In this document: piece by piece, positions 1-9,046 of the stretch
Layout: every line of letters begins with the position of its first letter
Position numbering within the stretch: position 1 is the first letter of the stretch
DNA from: CAG-533 sp022779465
GTDB taxonomy: Bacteria > Bacillota_I > Bacilli_A > RF39 > UBA660
DNA length: 64,000 nt
Reading direction: 5' to 3'
Assembly: GCA_022779465.1 (NCBI GenBank)
Contig: JALFTB010000008.1
Span: 4,633-68,632, forward strand
The notes under the pieces: generated by a model
Told to the model about the DNA's origin: nothing
The model's database searches: none
The model's input: the letters and a program-made list of their open reading frames with translations, nothing else
Program-made: the position numbers and the translations under genes

Positions 1-47
1 CGACAAATAAATTAACTAATTTATTTTATAGTATTTTTGGTGATGAT

Positions 48-479
48 ATGAAAAAGATAATACCTTATATTTTAGCTATTTTATTTGGAGCAGGAATTGG
101 CGTTTTAGTTTTTGATCGAAATCTTCCTACTAGTGTTAAACATAAAGAAATAAATGCGACTGGATTCCAAGTAGGAGTATTTACTAATATCGATGCTGCT
201 AAAACATATCGTAATAAATATCCTAATGCTATTATTGTAGCTGATGATGATGTTTATAGAGTATTTTATAGTATCTTAACAGATAATACGGTTATTGAAA
301 AAATGCGTAATTATTTAAATACTCAAAAAATATCTTACTTTGAAAAAGATATTACAGTAAGTGATAAAGGCTTAATTACTGCTTTAAATGATTATGAAAG
401 TGTCATGAAAGAAGCAAGTACTAAAACCTTTAAAAGCATCAATGATTTAATCTTAGAAAGTTATGGTGAAAAAATATGA
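48..479 (+). CDS. SpoIIB-like SPOR-domain membrane protein
   Basis: A 143-residue protein with one N-terminal membrane segment (about residues 5-25) and then an extracellular region. Residues about 40-95 look like a SPOR peptidoglycan-binding fold (FQVGVFTNIDAAKTY and a following YRVFYSIL strand). SPOR domains bind denuded septal glycan. It lies just upstream of radC, where B. subtilis has spoIIB (with maf between), a gene needed for timely engulfment in sporulation. A GGTGAT ribosome site precedes the ATG. Its last four bases overlap the radC start. The SPOR assignment is fairly good; equating it with SpoIIB rests mainly on position. Confidence 0.65.
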   Translation: MKKIIPYILAILFGAGIGVLVFDRNLPTSVKHKEINATGFQVGVFTNIDAAKTYRNKYPNAIIVADDDVYRVFYSILTDNTVIEKMRNYLNTQKISYFEKDITVSDKGLITALNDYESVMKEASTKTFKSINDLILESYGEKI

Positions 480-1159
480 ATTTAAAGAAGTTTCCTGATT
501 CAGAAAAACCTCGTGAAAGATTAATTAAATATGGTGCTGAAAACTTAAGTAATACTGACTTAATATCTATCTTAATTGGGACTGGTACTAAAAACTGTAA
601 TGTTAAAGAACTAAGTTCTATAATTTTATCTAAAATTAATAGTATTGAAAGTTTAGATGAATTAACTATCACTGAATTAACATCTATTAAAGGCCTAGGT
701 AAAGCAAAAGCCTTAACCATCATGGCCGCCATTGAATTAGGTAAAAGAGTTCTAAGTAAAAGTATTAATGAACGTCTAGTTATTAATAATGCTAAAACTA
801 TTAATGAATATTTTTCTAGTATTATTTCTTATTCTAAACAAGAAGAATTATTAGTTATTTTAATCGATAATAAGAAGCGTTTAATAAGTTATAAGAAAAT
901 GTACAAAGGAACTAGTAATGCTTCTTATGCAAGCCCTAAAGAAATATTTAACTATGCAATTAGAGAAGGTGCAGATGCTTTAGTTATTATGCATAATCAT
1001 CCCTCTGGAATAGTAACTCCAAGTAATGCTGATAAAATGCTTACTAATAGTATTATTGAAACTGGTAAAGTTATTGGTATTCCATTATTAGATCATATTA
1101 TAACTAATGGTAAAGAATATTATAGTTTCTTTGATAATGAGGTTACAAATGAAGTATAA
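476..1159 (+). CDS. radC: RadC/UPF0758 family JAB-domain protein
   Basis: A 227-residue protein of the usual family length. The N-terminal part holds helix-hairpin-helix-like segments (ISILIGTGTKN and IKGLGKAKA). The C-terminal JAB/MPN domain carries the metal motif HNHPSG followed by a downstream aspartate-containing helix. The family was once linked to DNA repair, but its role is unresolved. It starts with an ATGA overlap with the SPOR gene and runs 11 bases into mreC, so it is translationally coupled in the operon. In B. subtilis mreB follows radC; here mreC follows directly. Confidence 0.93.
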   Translation: MNLKKFPDSEKPRERLIKYGAENLSNTDLISILIGTGTKNCNVKELSSIILSKINSIESLDELTITELTSIKGLGKAKALTIMAAIELGKRVLSKSINERLVINNAKTINEYFSSIISYSKQEELLVILIDNKKRLISYKKMYKGTSNASYASPKEIFNYAIREGADALVIMHNHPSGIVTPSNADKMLTNSIIETGKVIGIPLLDHIITNGKEYYSFFDNEVTNEV

Positions 1160-1754
1160 TTACTTATCATTTATAGTTCTTTTTTTAATTATAATTTTAA
1201 AAGAACCTATCATGCAAAATATCAATAATCTTATGTATATAAGAAATAATAATTTAGAAATAAAAACTTTAAAAAATCAAAATAAAGAATTAGAAAAAGA
1301 ATATCAAGAACTATTAACTTTTAAAAATAATATTAAATTAGATAATAACTATACTATAACTAATACTTTAAAAACTAATTATAACTTTAATAAATTAAAT
1401 ATAAATGGAAAATATAACATAAATGATGAAGTGGTTAATGAATATGGTTTAATTGGTATAATAACTAAAACTAATCATAACTTTAGTGAAATGACTTATC
1501 TTTATAATACTAATCTAACTATTAAAATAGACAATATTACTGGTAAAATTATTAGTAAAGATCAAAATAATAATTTAATAATAGGGGAACTTACTAATCA
1601 TAATAATATCAATATTAATGATTATGTTTATAGTTTATATAATACTTACATTGGTAAAGTTATTAAAATTAACTATGAAGTATTAGATACAACTATTTTA
1701 GTTGAAACTCCTAAACCCCGAAATATTAACTATGTTGCGGTTATAAGTAGGTAA
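1149..1754 (+). CDS. mreC: Rod-shape determining protein MreC
   Basis: About 201 residues from the ATG at 1149, chosen because a GAGG site sits seven bases upstream and the protein then begins directly with its membrane anchor. The order is short cytoplasmic tail, one transmembrane helix, a coiled-coil stretch (LEIKTLKNQNKELEKEYQEL), then the periplasmic-type beta domain ending in VETPKPRNINYVAVI. MreC scaffolds the elongation machinery around MreB and PBP2. It overlaps the end of radC and is two bases from mreD. It is short for the family, and mreB is absent from this cluster. Confidence 0.88.
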   Translation: MKYNYLSFIVLFLIIILKEPIMQNINNLMYIRNNNLEIKTLKNQNKELEKEYQELLTFKNNIKLDNNYTITNTLKTNYNFNKLNINGKYNINDEVVNEYGLIGIITKTNHNFSEMTYLYNTNLTIKIDNITGKIISKDQNNNLIIGELTNHNNININDYVYSLYNTYIGKVIKINYEVLDTTILVETPKPRNINYVAVISR

Positions 1755-1756
1755 TT

Positions 1757-2131
1757 ATGATTATAGATTTTATAACTTATAATTATACTAATATCTTATT
1801 ATTTACAGTCTTACTTAATATTTTTAATTTAAATAATAAAAGATTATATTTTATCTTATTAATAGATATTTTAATTAATGGTATTCCTTTTATAACTATT
1901 ATTTTAATATTATTATATTTCTTTAATTTAAAAGTATTTAATTACTTAAATAATAATTTTCTTAATAAATATTTATTATTAATAGTTTATTATTTTATTT
2001 TTGGAATAATCATCTATAGTATCTTTAATAAATTTAATTTATATATTATTAAATTATTAATAATTAATCTTTTCTATAACTTATTATATTTTTATATAGG
2101 TCTAAAATATCTTGAAAATAAATATAGTTAA
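1757..2131 (+). CDS. mreD: MreD-like membrane protein
   Basis: A 124-residue, almost entirely hydrophobic protein with about four to five transmembrane helices rich in Leu, Ile, Phe and Asn. Sequence alone says little because MreD proteins diverge strongly. The assignment rests on topology, size and position immediately after mreC in an operon that otherwise follows the Bacillus order. MreD partners MreC in lateral wall synthesis. It is shorter than the typical 160-170 residues. Confidence 0.7.
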   Translation: MIIDFITYNYTNILLFTVLLNIFNLNNKRLYFILLIDILINGIPFITIILILLYFFNLKVFNYLNNNFLNKYLLLIVYYFIFGIIIYSIFNKFNLYIIKLLIINLFYNLLYFYIGLKYLENKYS

Positions 2132-2142
2132 GTAGGTGAAAC

Positions 2143-2670
2143 ATGAAAGAAAAAAGATATATAAAATCATTTTTTATTAAAGTACTAATCTGTATAGTTT
2201 TATTTTTAATAACATCTATTTTTGTCAATTATAGTGATTCAAATTTATTATTATTTAAAAATCATGTTTATGATAAAAGTTTTAATTTTAGTAAAATAAC
2301 TAATATTTATAATAAGTATTTTGGTAAAGTATTACCTGCTGATGAAAAGATTATTAATGCTAGCCATAATACTAATTATTCTAATTATAATACTTATAAA
2401 GATGGAGCAGTTATTAATGATATAACTACTGTTTATCCATTTAAAAGTGGTATAGTTGTTTTTATTGGTGATAAAGAAGAATATGGTCAAACTATAATTA
2501 TTCAAGGTATGGATGGTATTGATTATTGGTACTCTAATGTTGAAAATATCAATGTTAAATTATATGACTATATTGAATCAGATAATATTATTGCTACTGC
2601 TAAAGATAATAAATTATATGTTTTATTTATGAAAGATGGTAAGTTCTTAAATTATGAAGAATATATTTAA
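2143..2670 (+). CDS. spoIVFA: SpoIVFA-like LytM-domain regulator
   Basis: A 175-residue protein with one N-terminal transmembrane helix (about 10-27), a linker and a degenerate M23/LytM domain (from YPFKSGIVVFIGDKEEYG to the C-terminus). The zinc-binding His residues of active M23 enzymes are not evident, as expected for SpoIVFA. In B. subtilis SpoIVFA anchors and restrains the intramembrane protease SpoIVFB until SpoIVB cleaves it. The gene sits directly before spoIVFB and overlaps it by 17 bases. SpoIVB is encoded at 31 kb in the same window. Confidence 0.75.
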   Translation: MKEKRYIKSFFIKVLICIVLFLITSIFVNYSDSNLLLFKNHVYDKSFNFSKITNIYNKYFGKVLPADEKIINASHNTNYSNYNTYKDGAVINDITTVYPFKSGIVVFIGDKEEYGQTIIIQGMDGIDYWYSNVENINVKLYDYIESDNIIATAKDNKLYVLFMKDGKFLNYEEYI

Positions 2671-3400
2671 AATTAATATAACTACTTATTTATTATTACT
2701 AAGTATTTTATTATGTGGTTATTTTAATTACTTACTAATTATAAGTTTAATTTTAATTATCCATGATTTAGGACATATCGTCTTTTTAAAATTATTTAAA
2801 ATTAAAATAAATAACATCACAATACTTCCTTTTGGAAGTATTATTAATTCTGATTTAAAACTAAATACTGAAAGTTATAAAACATTTATTATAAGTATTG
2901 CAGGTATTTTATTTCAGCTTATTTTATCTTTTATTATGAATTATCTAAATACTTATGGTTTTGTTAATGATATAAGTATTAATGTTTTTAATTATTATAA
3001 TAAATTAATTATTATTTTTAATTTATTTCCAATCGTATCTTTAGATGGATCCAAAATACTTAAAAGTGGAGTAGAATGTATCTTTAAATATTTAACTACT
3101 ATTAAAATCATAAATATAATAAGTATCATATCTTTAATATATTTAATTATTAATGATTTAAATAATTTTAGTATTATTATAATTATTATCTATTTACTTA
3201 CAAAGATTATTGAAAACATTAAAAATACCAATTATATCTATCATAATTTCTTAATTGAAAGAACTCTTTATCATGTTAAACATAAAAAAATAAAATATCT
3301 TAATGATATTAATAGTTTATATAAGAATAGATATAATTTTATTAATAATATTCCTGAAGAAAAGTACTTAAAAACACATATATTTCCTAATATTAATTGA
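2654..3400 (+). CDS. spoIVFB: SpoIVFB-like M50 intramembrane metalloprotease
   Basis: A 248-residue polytopic M50-family protein. The zinc motif is HDLGH at residues 37-41 and the downstream ligand is in LDG (Asp131). The 94-residue spacing from the first His to that Asp equals the spacing I recall for B. subtilis SpoIVFB (His43 to Asp137). The catalytic Glu of HExxH is Asp38 here, which is unusual. Family role: cleavage of pro-sigma-K in the mother cell. A C-terminal cytosolic part is present. It overlaps spoIVFA and ends before the L21 leader with a UGA stop. Confidence 0.85.
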   Translation: MKNIFKINITTYLLLLSILLCGYFNYLLIISLILIIHDLGHIVFLKLFKIKINNITILPFGSIINSDLKLNTESYKTFIISIAGILFQLILSFIMNYLNTYGFVNDISINVFNYYNKLIIIFNLFPIVSLDGSKILKSGVECIFKYLTTIKIINIISIISLIYLIINDLNNFSIIIIIIYLLTKIIENIKNTNYIYHNFLIERTLYHVKHKKIKYLNDINSLYKNRYNFINNIPEEKYLKTHIFPNIN

Positions 3401-3449
3401 CTTTTAGGAATTTCTTTGTTATTATCTTATTGTTTGTAATTAATTTATA

Positions 3450-3522
3450 AACCGCACTAAAAAGGTTAAAAGTTAGTTTTTACTACACCTTAAAGGCGTG
3501 TCCTAAATATTAGATGGGAGGA
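3450..3522 (+). ncRNA. Probable L21 ribosomal-protein leader
   Basis: The roughly 110-base gap before rplU holds short complementary blocks (AACC/GGTT near 3450-3465, ACACC...GGCGTGT near 3484-3502) just ahead of the GGGAGG ribosome site. Autoregulatory L21 leaders are known at this place in Bacilli. The identification rests on position and these pairings, not on a covariance-model match. Confidence 0.5.
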
Positions 3523-3529
3523 AAGATTA

Positions 3530-3829
3530 ATGAAAGCTATATTTGTAACTGGTGGAAAACAATATTATGTTGCTGAAGGCGATGAAATCTTTGTTGAAAA
3601 ATTAGAAGCTGCTGAAGGTTCTACAATTGATTTTACTGATGTATTATCTGTTGGAGATAAAACTGGAACTCCTTATGTTAAAGGTGCTAAAGTTACTTGT
3701 GAAGTTACTAAACATGGTAAACAAAAGAAAATTGTAGTATTTAAATACAGACCAAAGAAAAAATATCGTCTTAAAAAAGGTCATAGACAACCTTATACTA
3801 AATTAGTAGTTAAGAAAATAGTTGGTTAA
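3530..3829 (+). CDS. rplU: 50S ribosomal protein L21
   Basis: A 99-residue protein with the L21 pattern: an opening strand FVTGGKQYYVAEGD, the middle DVLSVGD, and a basic C-terminal KYRPKKKYRLKKGHRQPYT. It binds 23S rRNA in the large subunit. The start is fixed by a strong GGGAGG site. It begins the rplU-prp-rpmA trio conserved across Firmicutes, with a leader upstream that probably adjusts synthesis to free L21. Confidence 0.98.
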   Translation: MKAIFVTGGKQYYVAEGDEIFVEKLEAAEGSTIDFTDVLSVGDKTGTPYVKGAKVTCEVTKHGKQKKIVVFKYRPKKKYRLKKGHRQPYTKLVVKKIVG

Positions 3830-3830
3830 G

Positions 3831-4127
3831 ATGATAAAAGTTAAATTAAATGACAACTTAGTTACTATAAGTGGTCATGCTAATTTTGATAATTATGGCA
3901 AAGACATAGTGTGTGCTGCTGTATCTAGTTTAGTAACAGCTAGTGTTAATGATATTCATATTGTTAATCCAAGCGCTATGGAATATTCTGATGATGGTAA
4001 TAAAATAGTTATTGCTTTAGTCAAAGAAGATGAACTTTGTCAAAAACTATTAGATAATCTTAAAGAAATGTTAATTTCTCTTAGTCAAGATTATCCTAAA
4101 AATATAAAAGTTGAAAGTGAGGAATAA
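3831..4127 (+). CDS. prp: Ribosomal-processing cysteine protease Prp
   Basis: About 98 residues from the ATG just after the rplU stop; an in-frame TTG three codons upstream would overlap rplU and is less likely. The catalytic pair is visible as His16 in SGHA and Cys28 in GKDIVCAAVS. Prp removes the N-terminal extension of ribosomal protein L27. It sits between rplU and rpmA, and the L27 encoded next carries the matching extension, so enzyme and substrate are adjacent. Confidence 0.95.
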   Translation: MIKVKLNDNLVTISGHANFDNYGKDIVCAAVSSLVTASVNDIHIVNPSAMEYSDDGNKIVIALVKEDELCQKLLDNLKEMLISLSQDYPKNIKVESEE

Positions 4128-4129
4128 TA

Positions 4130-4414
4130 ATGTTATTTATTAAATTAAACATTCAACGTTTTGCTCATGTTAAAGCTCAAGGTTCTACTCAAAATGGTAG
4201 AGATTCTGAAGGTCGTAGATTAGGTGCTAAACTTGCTGATGGACAAACAGCTAAAGCAGGTTCAATTATATATCGTCAAAGAGGTACAAAAATCTATCCA
4301 GGCAAAAATGTTGGAATGGGTAAAGATCATACATTATATGCTCTAATTGATGGAACAGTAAAGTATGAAAGATTAGGAAGAGATAAGAAAAAAGTAAGCG
4401 TATACGAAAAGTAA
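4130..4414 (+). CDS. rpmA: 50S ribosomal protein L27 with Prp-cleaved leader
   Basis: A 94-residue L27 whose conserved body starts near residue 12 and includes GSTQNGRDSEGRRLGAK. Ahead of it is a short extension, LNIQRF-AH, matching the Firmicutes site where Prp cuts between Phe and Ala (here Phe11/Ala12). The mature N-terminus of L27 reaches the peptidyl-transferase centre, so removal is essential in Staphylococcus. It has an AGGA-type ribosome site and is the last gene of the cluster before a hairpin terminator. Confidence 0.97.
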   Translation: MLFIKLNIQRFAHVKAQGSTQNGRDSEGRRLGAKLADGQTAKAGSIIYRQRGTKIYPGKNVGMGKDHTLYALIDGTVKYERLGRDKKKVSVYEK

Positions 4415-4429
4415 AACTTACTTTTTTTT
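4407..4429 (+). terminator. Terminator after rpmA
   Basis: An 8-bp stem AAAAGTAA/TTACTTTT with a three-base loop, followed by a T run. It overlaps the rpmA stop. Confidence 0.85.
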
Positions 4430-4495
4430 ATTTGATTAATTGACTATTTTACCTAAAAATGATATCCTTTTATTATAGAGAAGGATAGGGTAAAT

Positions 4496-6436
4496 ATGGA
4501 TAAAGCTGTCTTAAAACTAAAACTTACTTTATTATGCAGTATTTTATTAGTGATAATTCTGGTTGGTGGCACATCTTATGCATATTTTAATACCTCTGCA
4601 ACTGATACTAAAACTCAAACTATAACCGCATCTAACTGTGCTTCTATAACTTTTGAAAGTAATAATAATTCTATCACATCATCATATGAAACAGGCGATA
4701 AATCCTTCGATGATCTATGGAATAATAATGATTATTATATTTTTAAAATTACTAATAAATGTGCTCATGAAATAAAGGTAAATATTGGTCTTGAAAATCA
4801 ATCATCAACAACTATTGATTTAAGTAGTGTTTATGCTTATGTTAACAGATTAACCGAATATAACCAATATAGAAAAGCAACTTTAGGTTCTGCTACTAGA
4901 ATGACTACTGATTCTGGAACAGTTATGTATAACGTTTATACAGATTATTTGCCAGCAAATGGTAGTGAGTCATATCGTATGAATATTGATTATAAATCAT
5001 CTAATAGTACTATTAATAAAACATTTAAAGGAAAAGTAGTCGCAATTGGTAGTATAGTAACTTGGAGTAGTTATAATTATACGGCTCCAGATCCATGGTT
5101 TACATCATCATCAGGAACACTACTTTATGCCTTAAGAAATGATACAGCTAATCAAATTAAAAGTCCTATTTCAACACCAGGATTAGAAAACTCTGCCATA
5201 AAAGGAAGTACTACAACTACTGATGGTACTATTCAAATGGATTCTTTAGAACCGTATGACAGTGATTGGGATATGGGATTAGGTGGCAAAACCATTTATT
5301 ATAGTGCATCTAGAACCAAAAATGCTGACGGAACATATTCTTTAGTTAATCCCCAATCATTAGTTTTAAGTAATACGAATTTATCCGGAACCCTAAATGG
5401 AAAATATATCACTTTTGAAGCAACAGGTGGAGATGTTTTCTATGTTAATAATGTTAAAATTAAAGATAGCGGAGGGCCATATTTTATATATTATTCATAT
5501 CAATCAAAATCAAGTGACTTAAGTGCCGATGAAGCCATAATGGCTATGGAACCTGATGAATATAGTGTTTCATACTATTATCGTGGCAACGTTAAAAATA
5601 ATTATGTCCAATTTGCTAATATGTGCTGGAGAATAGTAAGAGTAATGGGCAACGGAGCAATAAAGTTAGTATTAGAAAATGGTAATAGTAGTAGTTGCAG
5701 CACTAGTAATCCTCTAATTAAAAGTTCTGGGAGCATTCAATTAGTAACATACGGAACCAGTAAAAACTCAAGTTATAAAGGAAGCAACGCTGAAACTGTT
5801 ATAAACACCTGGGTAACTAATAACTTATCAAGCTACACTAGTTACTTAGAAGATATTATTTGGTGTAGTGATGTAAGTTCTAGAAATCCTAAATATTTAT
5901 CATCACTATATGATAATGTAAATCATATTGCATATTCAGGAGTTCAAAAATTTAATAGATATGTTAATGATGAAGTTCCAAGACCAACCTTTAATTGTCC
6001 AGAAGGTGAATCAAGTCTTGTTAATACAACAACAACTAAAAATCATGTAAATTACAATGAAACCAATTCTGGATATGATAAAACAGAAGTTACGACCGGT
6101 TTAAAATCAAAAGTAGGAATGTTAACTACCGATGAAATGTTATTTGCTGGTGCATCTATTGGATATTCTAAAAATAATGTTAAAGTGAATATTGGAAATC
6201 AAAAATTCTATCTATATTCATCAGCAGTTGCCAGCTATCCTTATTACACCATGACCCCAGCAGCATATTCAAGTAACACACCTTATGTTTATGGATTTTT
6301 TAATGGAAACTTGTCATTATTAGCTGCTAACTCTGATAGTGCTGGTATTAGACCTGCCTTAGCTTTAAAATCGACTGCCAAAATATCTGGTGGTAATGGA
6401 ACCGCTTCAAATCCATATGTAATATCTGGAGTATAA
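4496..6436 (+). CDS. Large YAYF-type modular surface protein
   Basis: A 646-residue predicted surface protein. Residues 8-28 are a hydrophobic export/anchor helix followed by TSYAYFN, the start seen in TasA/camelysin-like proteins. Residues 45-185 form a TasA-like beta domain with two cysteines (48, 89) and a final KTFKGK motif; the same domain stands alone at 36.7 kb. From about residue 355 comes a second module, YYYRGNVKNNYVQFANMCWRI, ending in GGNGTASNPYVI. The protein at 14.2 kb shares that module. Function is unknown; adhesion or filament formation is inference. It has its own terminator. Confidence 0.8.
   Translation: MDKAVLKLKLTLLCSILLVIILVGGTSYAYFNTSATDTKTQTITASNCASITFESNNNSITSSYETGDKSFDDLWNNNDYYIFKITNKCAHEIKVNIGLENQSSTTIDLSSVYAYVNRLTEYNQYRKATLGSATRMTTDSGTVMYNVYTDYLPANGSESYRMNIDYKSSNSTINKTFKGKVVAIGSIVTWSSYNYTAPDPWFTSSSGTLLYALRNDTANQIKSPISTPGLENSAIKGSTTTTDGTIQMDSLEPYDSDWDMGLGGKTIYYSASRTKNADGTYSLVNPQSLVLSNTNLSGTLNGKYITFEATGGDVFYVNNVKIKDSGGPYFIYYSYQSKSSDLSADEAIMAMEPDEYSVSYYYRGNVKNNYVQFANMCWRIVRVMGNGAIKLVLENGNSSSCSTSNPLIKSSGSIQLVTYGTSKNSSYKGSNAETVINTWVTNNLSSYTSYLEDIIWCSDVSSRNPKYLSSLYDNVNHIAYSGVQKFNRYVNDEVPRPTFNCPEGESSLVNTTTTKNHVNYNETNSGYDKTEVTTGLKSKVGMLTTDEMLFAGASIGYSKNNVKVNIGNQKFYLYSSAVASYPYYTMTPAAYSSNTPYVYGFFNGNLSLLAANSDSAGIRPALALKSTAKISGGNGTASNPYVISGV
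5581..5655 (+). repeat. Shared surface-module DNA block, copy 1
   Basis: This 75-base stretch encodes RGNVKNNYVQFANMCWRIVRVMGNG. It matches 15091-15165 at about 61 of 75 bases without gaps, high for proteins that otherwise diverge. Confidence 0.8.
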
Positions 6437-6458
6437 TTAATTTTTATACTCTTTTTTA
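6430..6458 (+). terminator. Terminator after surface protein
   Basis: Stem AGTATAA/TTATACT with a seven-base loop and a following T run. It starts in the stop codon region of the surface gene. Confidence 0.8.
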
Positions 6459-6488
6459 TTGGGAAAATCCTAGATTTTATGTTATAAT
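6459..6488 (+). promoter_or_regulatory. Promoter of parC, extended -10
   Basis: A weak -35 TTGGGA, an 18-base spacer and TATAAT preceded by TG (the 11-mer TATGTTATAAT). It lies about 20 bases before the GTG start of parC. Confidence 0.6.
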
Positions 6489-6507
6489 CAGACATAGGTG
6501 ATAGAAA

Positions 6508-9000
6508 GTGGAAGACGTACTTAAGAGAATACATGAATATAGCTTAGAAGAAATTATGGGTTCCCGCTTTGCTCGTTATTCAAAATATATAATTCAAGAT
6601 CGCGCAATCCCTGACGTAAGAGATGGTTTAAAACCAGTTCAAAGACGTATCTTATGGGCTATGTATAAAGATAAAAACACTTATGATAAACAATTCAAAA
6701 AATGTGCTAATGCCGTTGGTAACGTATTAGGTAAATATCATCCTCATGGTGATTCTTCAGTTTATGAAGCTTTAATCCGTATGAGTCAAAACTGGAAACA
6801 AAACCATACATTAGTTGAGGTAGATGGTAACAATGGTTCAATCGATGGAGATCCACCAGCAGCTTATCGTTATACTGAATGTCGTTTATCAAAAATTAGT
6901 GAAGAACTATTAAAAGACATCGATAAAGATACAGTTAATATGGCACCAAACTATTCAGATACCTTATTTGAACCAACTGTTTTACCAGCTAAATTTCCTA
7001 ATCTTTTAGTAAATGGAACTAATGGTATTTCCGCCGGTTACGCAACTAACATCCCTCCACATAACTTAATCGAAGTATGTGATGCCGTTATCAAAAGAAT
7101 AGATAGTCCTAATTGTCATGAAGATTCAATCTATGAAATTATTAAAGGACCAGATTTTCCAACAGGTGGTATCATTGAAGGTTTAGATGGAATTAAACAA
7201 GCCTTTAAAACCGGTAAAGGAAGATTAATTGTTTCCTCAAAATGTGAATTTCAAAAAAATAAAGGCAAAGAACAAATTGTCATTACGGAAATTCCTTTCG
7301 AAGTAAATAAACAATTACTAGTTAAAAAAATTGATGACGTTAAATATGAAAAGAAAATAGATGGTATTGCAGAAGTAAGAGATGAATCAGATAAAGAATC
7401 AGCCATCAGAATAGTTATAGATTTAAAACCAGGAGTAGACAAAGATTTAATCTTAAAATATCTCCTTAAAAATACAGATCTTCAAACTACATATAGCTAT
7501 AATATGGTATGTATTGATCAAAGAAGACCACGTTTACTTGGAATTATCCCCATAATTGACGCTTACATTGATCATCAAAAAGACGTCATAACTAAAAGAA
7601 CTAAATTTGATTTAGACTTTGCTCAAAAAGAAATGCATATAACCGAAGGCCTAGTTAAAGCCATCTCAATTTTAGATGAAGTAATTGCCGTTATTAGAGG
7701 TAGTAAAAATAAACAAGACGCTATTCAAAACCTAGTCAAAAAATGGGACTTTACTGAAGATCAAGCAACAGCAATTGTTATGTTACAACTTTATAGATTA
7801 ACTAACACTGATGTAACAGTTCTAATGGAAAAATTAGAAAATCTAAAGAAAATCATTGAAAACTTACAAGCTATTTTAAATGATGAATCAAAACTAAAAA
7901 TGGTTATTAAAGAAGAATTGCGTCGTATCAAAAAAGAATATGGAGTTCCTAGAAAAACTGAAATTAAAGCAGAAGTTAGTGACTTAAAAATAGATGAAAA
8001 AGAACTTATTAATAAAGAAGATGTTATTCTTATCTTAACTAATGATGGTTACCTAAAGAGAGTATCATTAAAGTCACATAATTCAAACGATGGAGAAACT
8101 GCTCTTAAACCAGGAGACTACGTTGTTGGTTACATGCAAACCAATACTTTAAATAAACTATGTATCTTTACAAGTTTAGGTAATTACTTATATATTCCAA
8201 TTCATGAAATACCAACATGCAAATGGAAAGATTTAGGTAAACATATCAGTAACATTGTTACGATGAATCCTGATGATAAAGTCGTAAACGTTTACGTTAT
8301 TAATGAAAGTATCTCTAATCCAACCATTACATTCTTTACTAAAAATGGTATGGTTAAACAAACTCCATTAAATGATATGATTGTAAGCCGTTATAACAAA
8401 TCATATACCGCTATTAAATTAAAAGGTGATGATGAAGTAGTAAACGTTACAATCACTAAACCAAACGTCTTAATTATTACTAAAACCGGATATTATTTAA
8501 ATTATAAATCATCAGAAATTCCTGTAAGTGGACCTAAAACTTCAGGTGTCAAAGGGATTAACCTAAAAGATGATGAAGTAATTAGTGGTGTAACTTATTA
8601 TGATGAAGATGAATATATCGATGTTTTCACTAATCAAGGAACCGCTAAGAGAATCAAATTGAAAGATTTAAATACCTTATCAAGAGCTAAAAGAGGTACA
8701 ACTCTAATTAAGAAAGTAAAAACTACTAACTATGAATTATTAAGTGCCTTTATCACAAACTCTAAAGATACAATCGGTATTAAATGTAATAATGACATCA
8801 TTACTTTAAAAAATAGTGAAATTCCAATAAATGATTTAGCTTCAACTGGAAGTGTTATAACTAAACAAAAATTAACTAAAGCATTTATCTCTAAAGAATT
8901 AAAATTAATTGAAGACAAAGATATTGAGCTTCCTAAATTAAAAGAAGAATCAACTAAAGAATTAACTATTGATGACTTTATTGATGATTTTAAACTATAG
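6508..9000 (+). CDS. parC: DNA topoisomerase IV subunit A
   Basis: An 830-residue type IIA topoisomerase A subunit. The N-terminal domain has PDVRDGLKPVQRRIL, the quinolone region HPHGDSSVYEA (Ser83 and Glu87 at the usual susceptibility positions) and the catalytic tyrosine Tyr122 in YRYTECRLS. The C-terminal beta-pinwheel blades follow from about residue 500. It unlinks daughter chromosomes together with ParE, which is not in this window. ParC rather than GyrA is favoured by the QDRAIPDVRDGLKPVQ start and the lack of a clear GyrA-box. It uses a GTG start. Confidence 0.88.
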   Translation: MEDVLKRIHEYSLEEIMGSRFARYSKYIIQDRAIPDVRDGLKPVQRRILWAMYKDKNTYDKQFKKCANAVGNVLGKYHPHGDSSVYEALIRMSQNWKQNHTLVEVDGNNGSIDGDPPAAYRYTECRLSKISEELLKDIDKDTVNMAPNYSDTLFEPTVLPAKFPNLLVNGTNGISAGYATNIPPHNLIEVCDAVIKRIDSPNCHEDSIYEIIKGPDFPTGGIIEGLDGIKQAFKTGKGRLIVSSKCEFQKNKGKEQIVITEIPFEVNKQLLVKKIDDVKYEKKIDGIAEVRDESDKESAIRIVIDLKPGVDKDLILKYLLKNTDLQTTYSYNMVCIDQRRPRLLGIIPIIDAYIDHQKDVITKRTKFDLDFAQKEMHITEGLVKAISILDEVIAVIRGSKNKQDAIQNLVKKWDFTEDQATAIVMLQLYRLTNTDVTVLMEKLENLKKIIENLQAILNDESKLKMVIKEELRRIKKEYGVPRKTEIKAEVSDLKIDEKELINKEDVILILTNDGYLKRVSLKSHNSNDGETALKPGDYVVGYMQTNTLNKLCIFTSLGNYLYIPIHEIPTCKWKDLGKHISNIVTMNPDDKVVNVYVINESISNPTITFFTKNGMVKQTPLNDMIVSRYNKSYTAIKLKGDDEVVNVTITKPNVLIITKTGYYLNYKSSEIPVSGPKTSGVKGINLKDDEVISGVTYYDEDEYIDVFTNQGTAKRIKLKDLNTLSRAKRGTTLIKKVKTTNYELLSAFITNSKDTIGIKCNNDIITLKNSEIPINDLASTGSVITKQKLTKAFISKELKLIEDKDIELPKLKEESTKELTIDDFIDDFKL

Positions 9001-9004
9001 TCTA

Positions 9005-9044
9005 AAAAACCGCTTATTTAAATATAATTAAATAGGTGGTTTTT
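9005..9044 (+). terminator. Hairpin after parC that contains the ylbD ribosome site
   Basis: A 17-bp near-perfect stem (two G-U pairs) with a six-base loop and trailing T run. The AGGTGG Shine-Dalgarno of the next gene lies inside the 3' arm, so read-through transcripts would hide it. Confidence 0.75.
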
Positions 9045-9046
9045 AT

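Noticed and set aside
6508..9000. GyrA instead of ParC, and a quinolone-resistance change.
   Set aside because: N-terminal sequence fits Gram-positive ParC better, and Ser83 and Glu87 are at the usual susceptible state.
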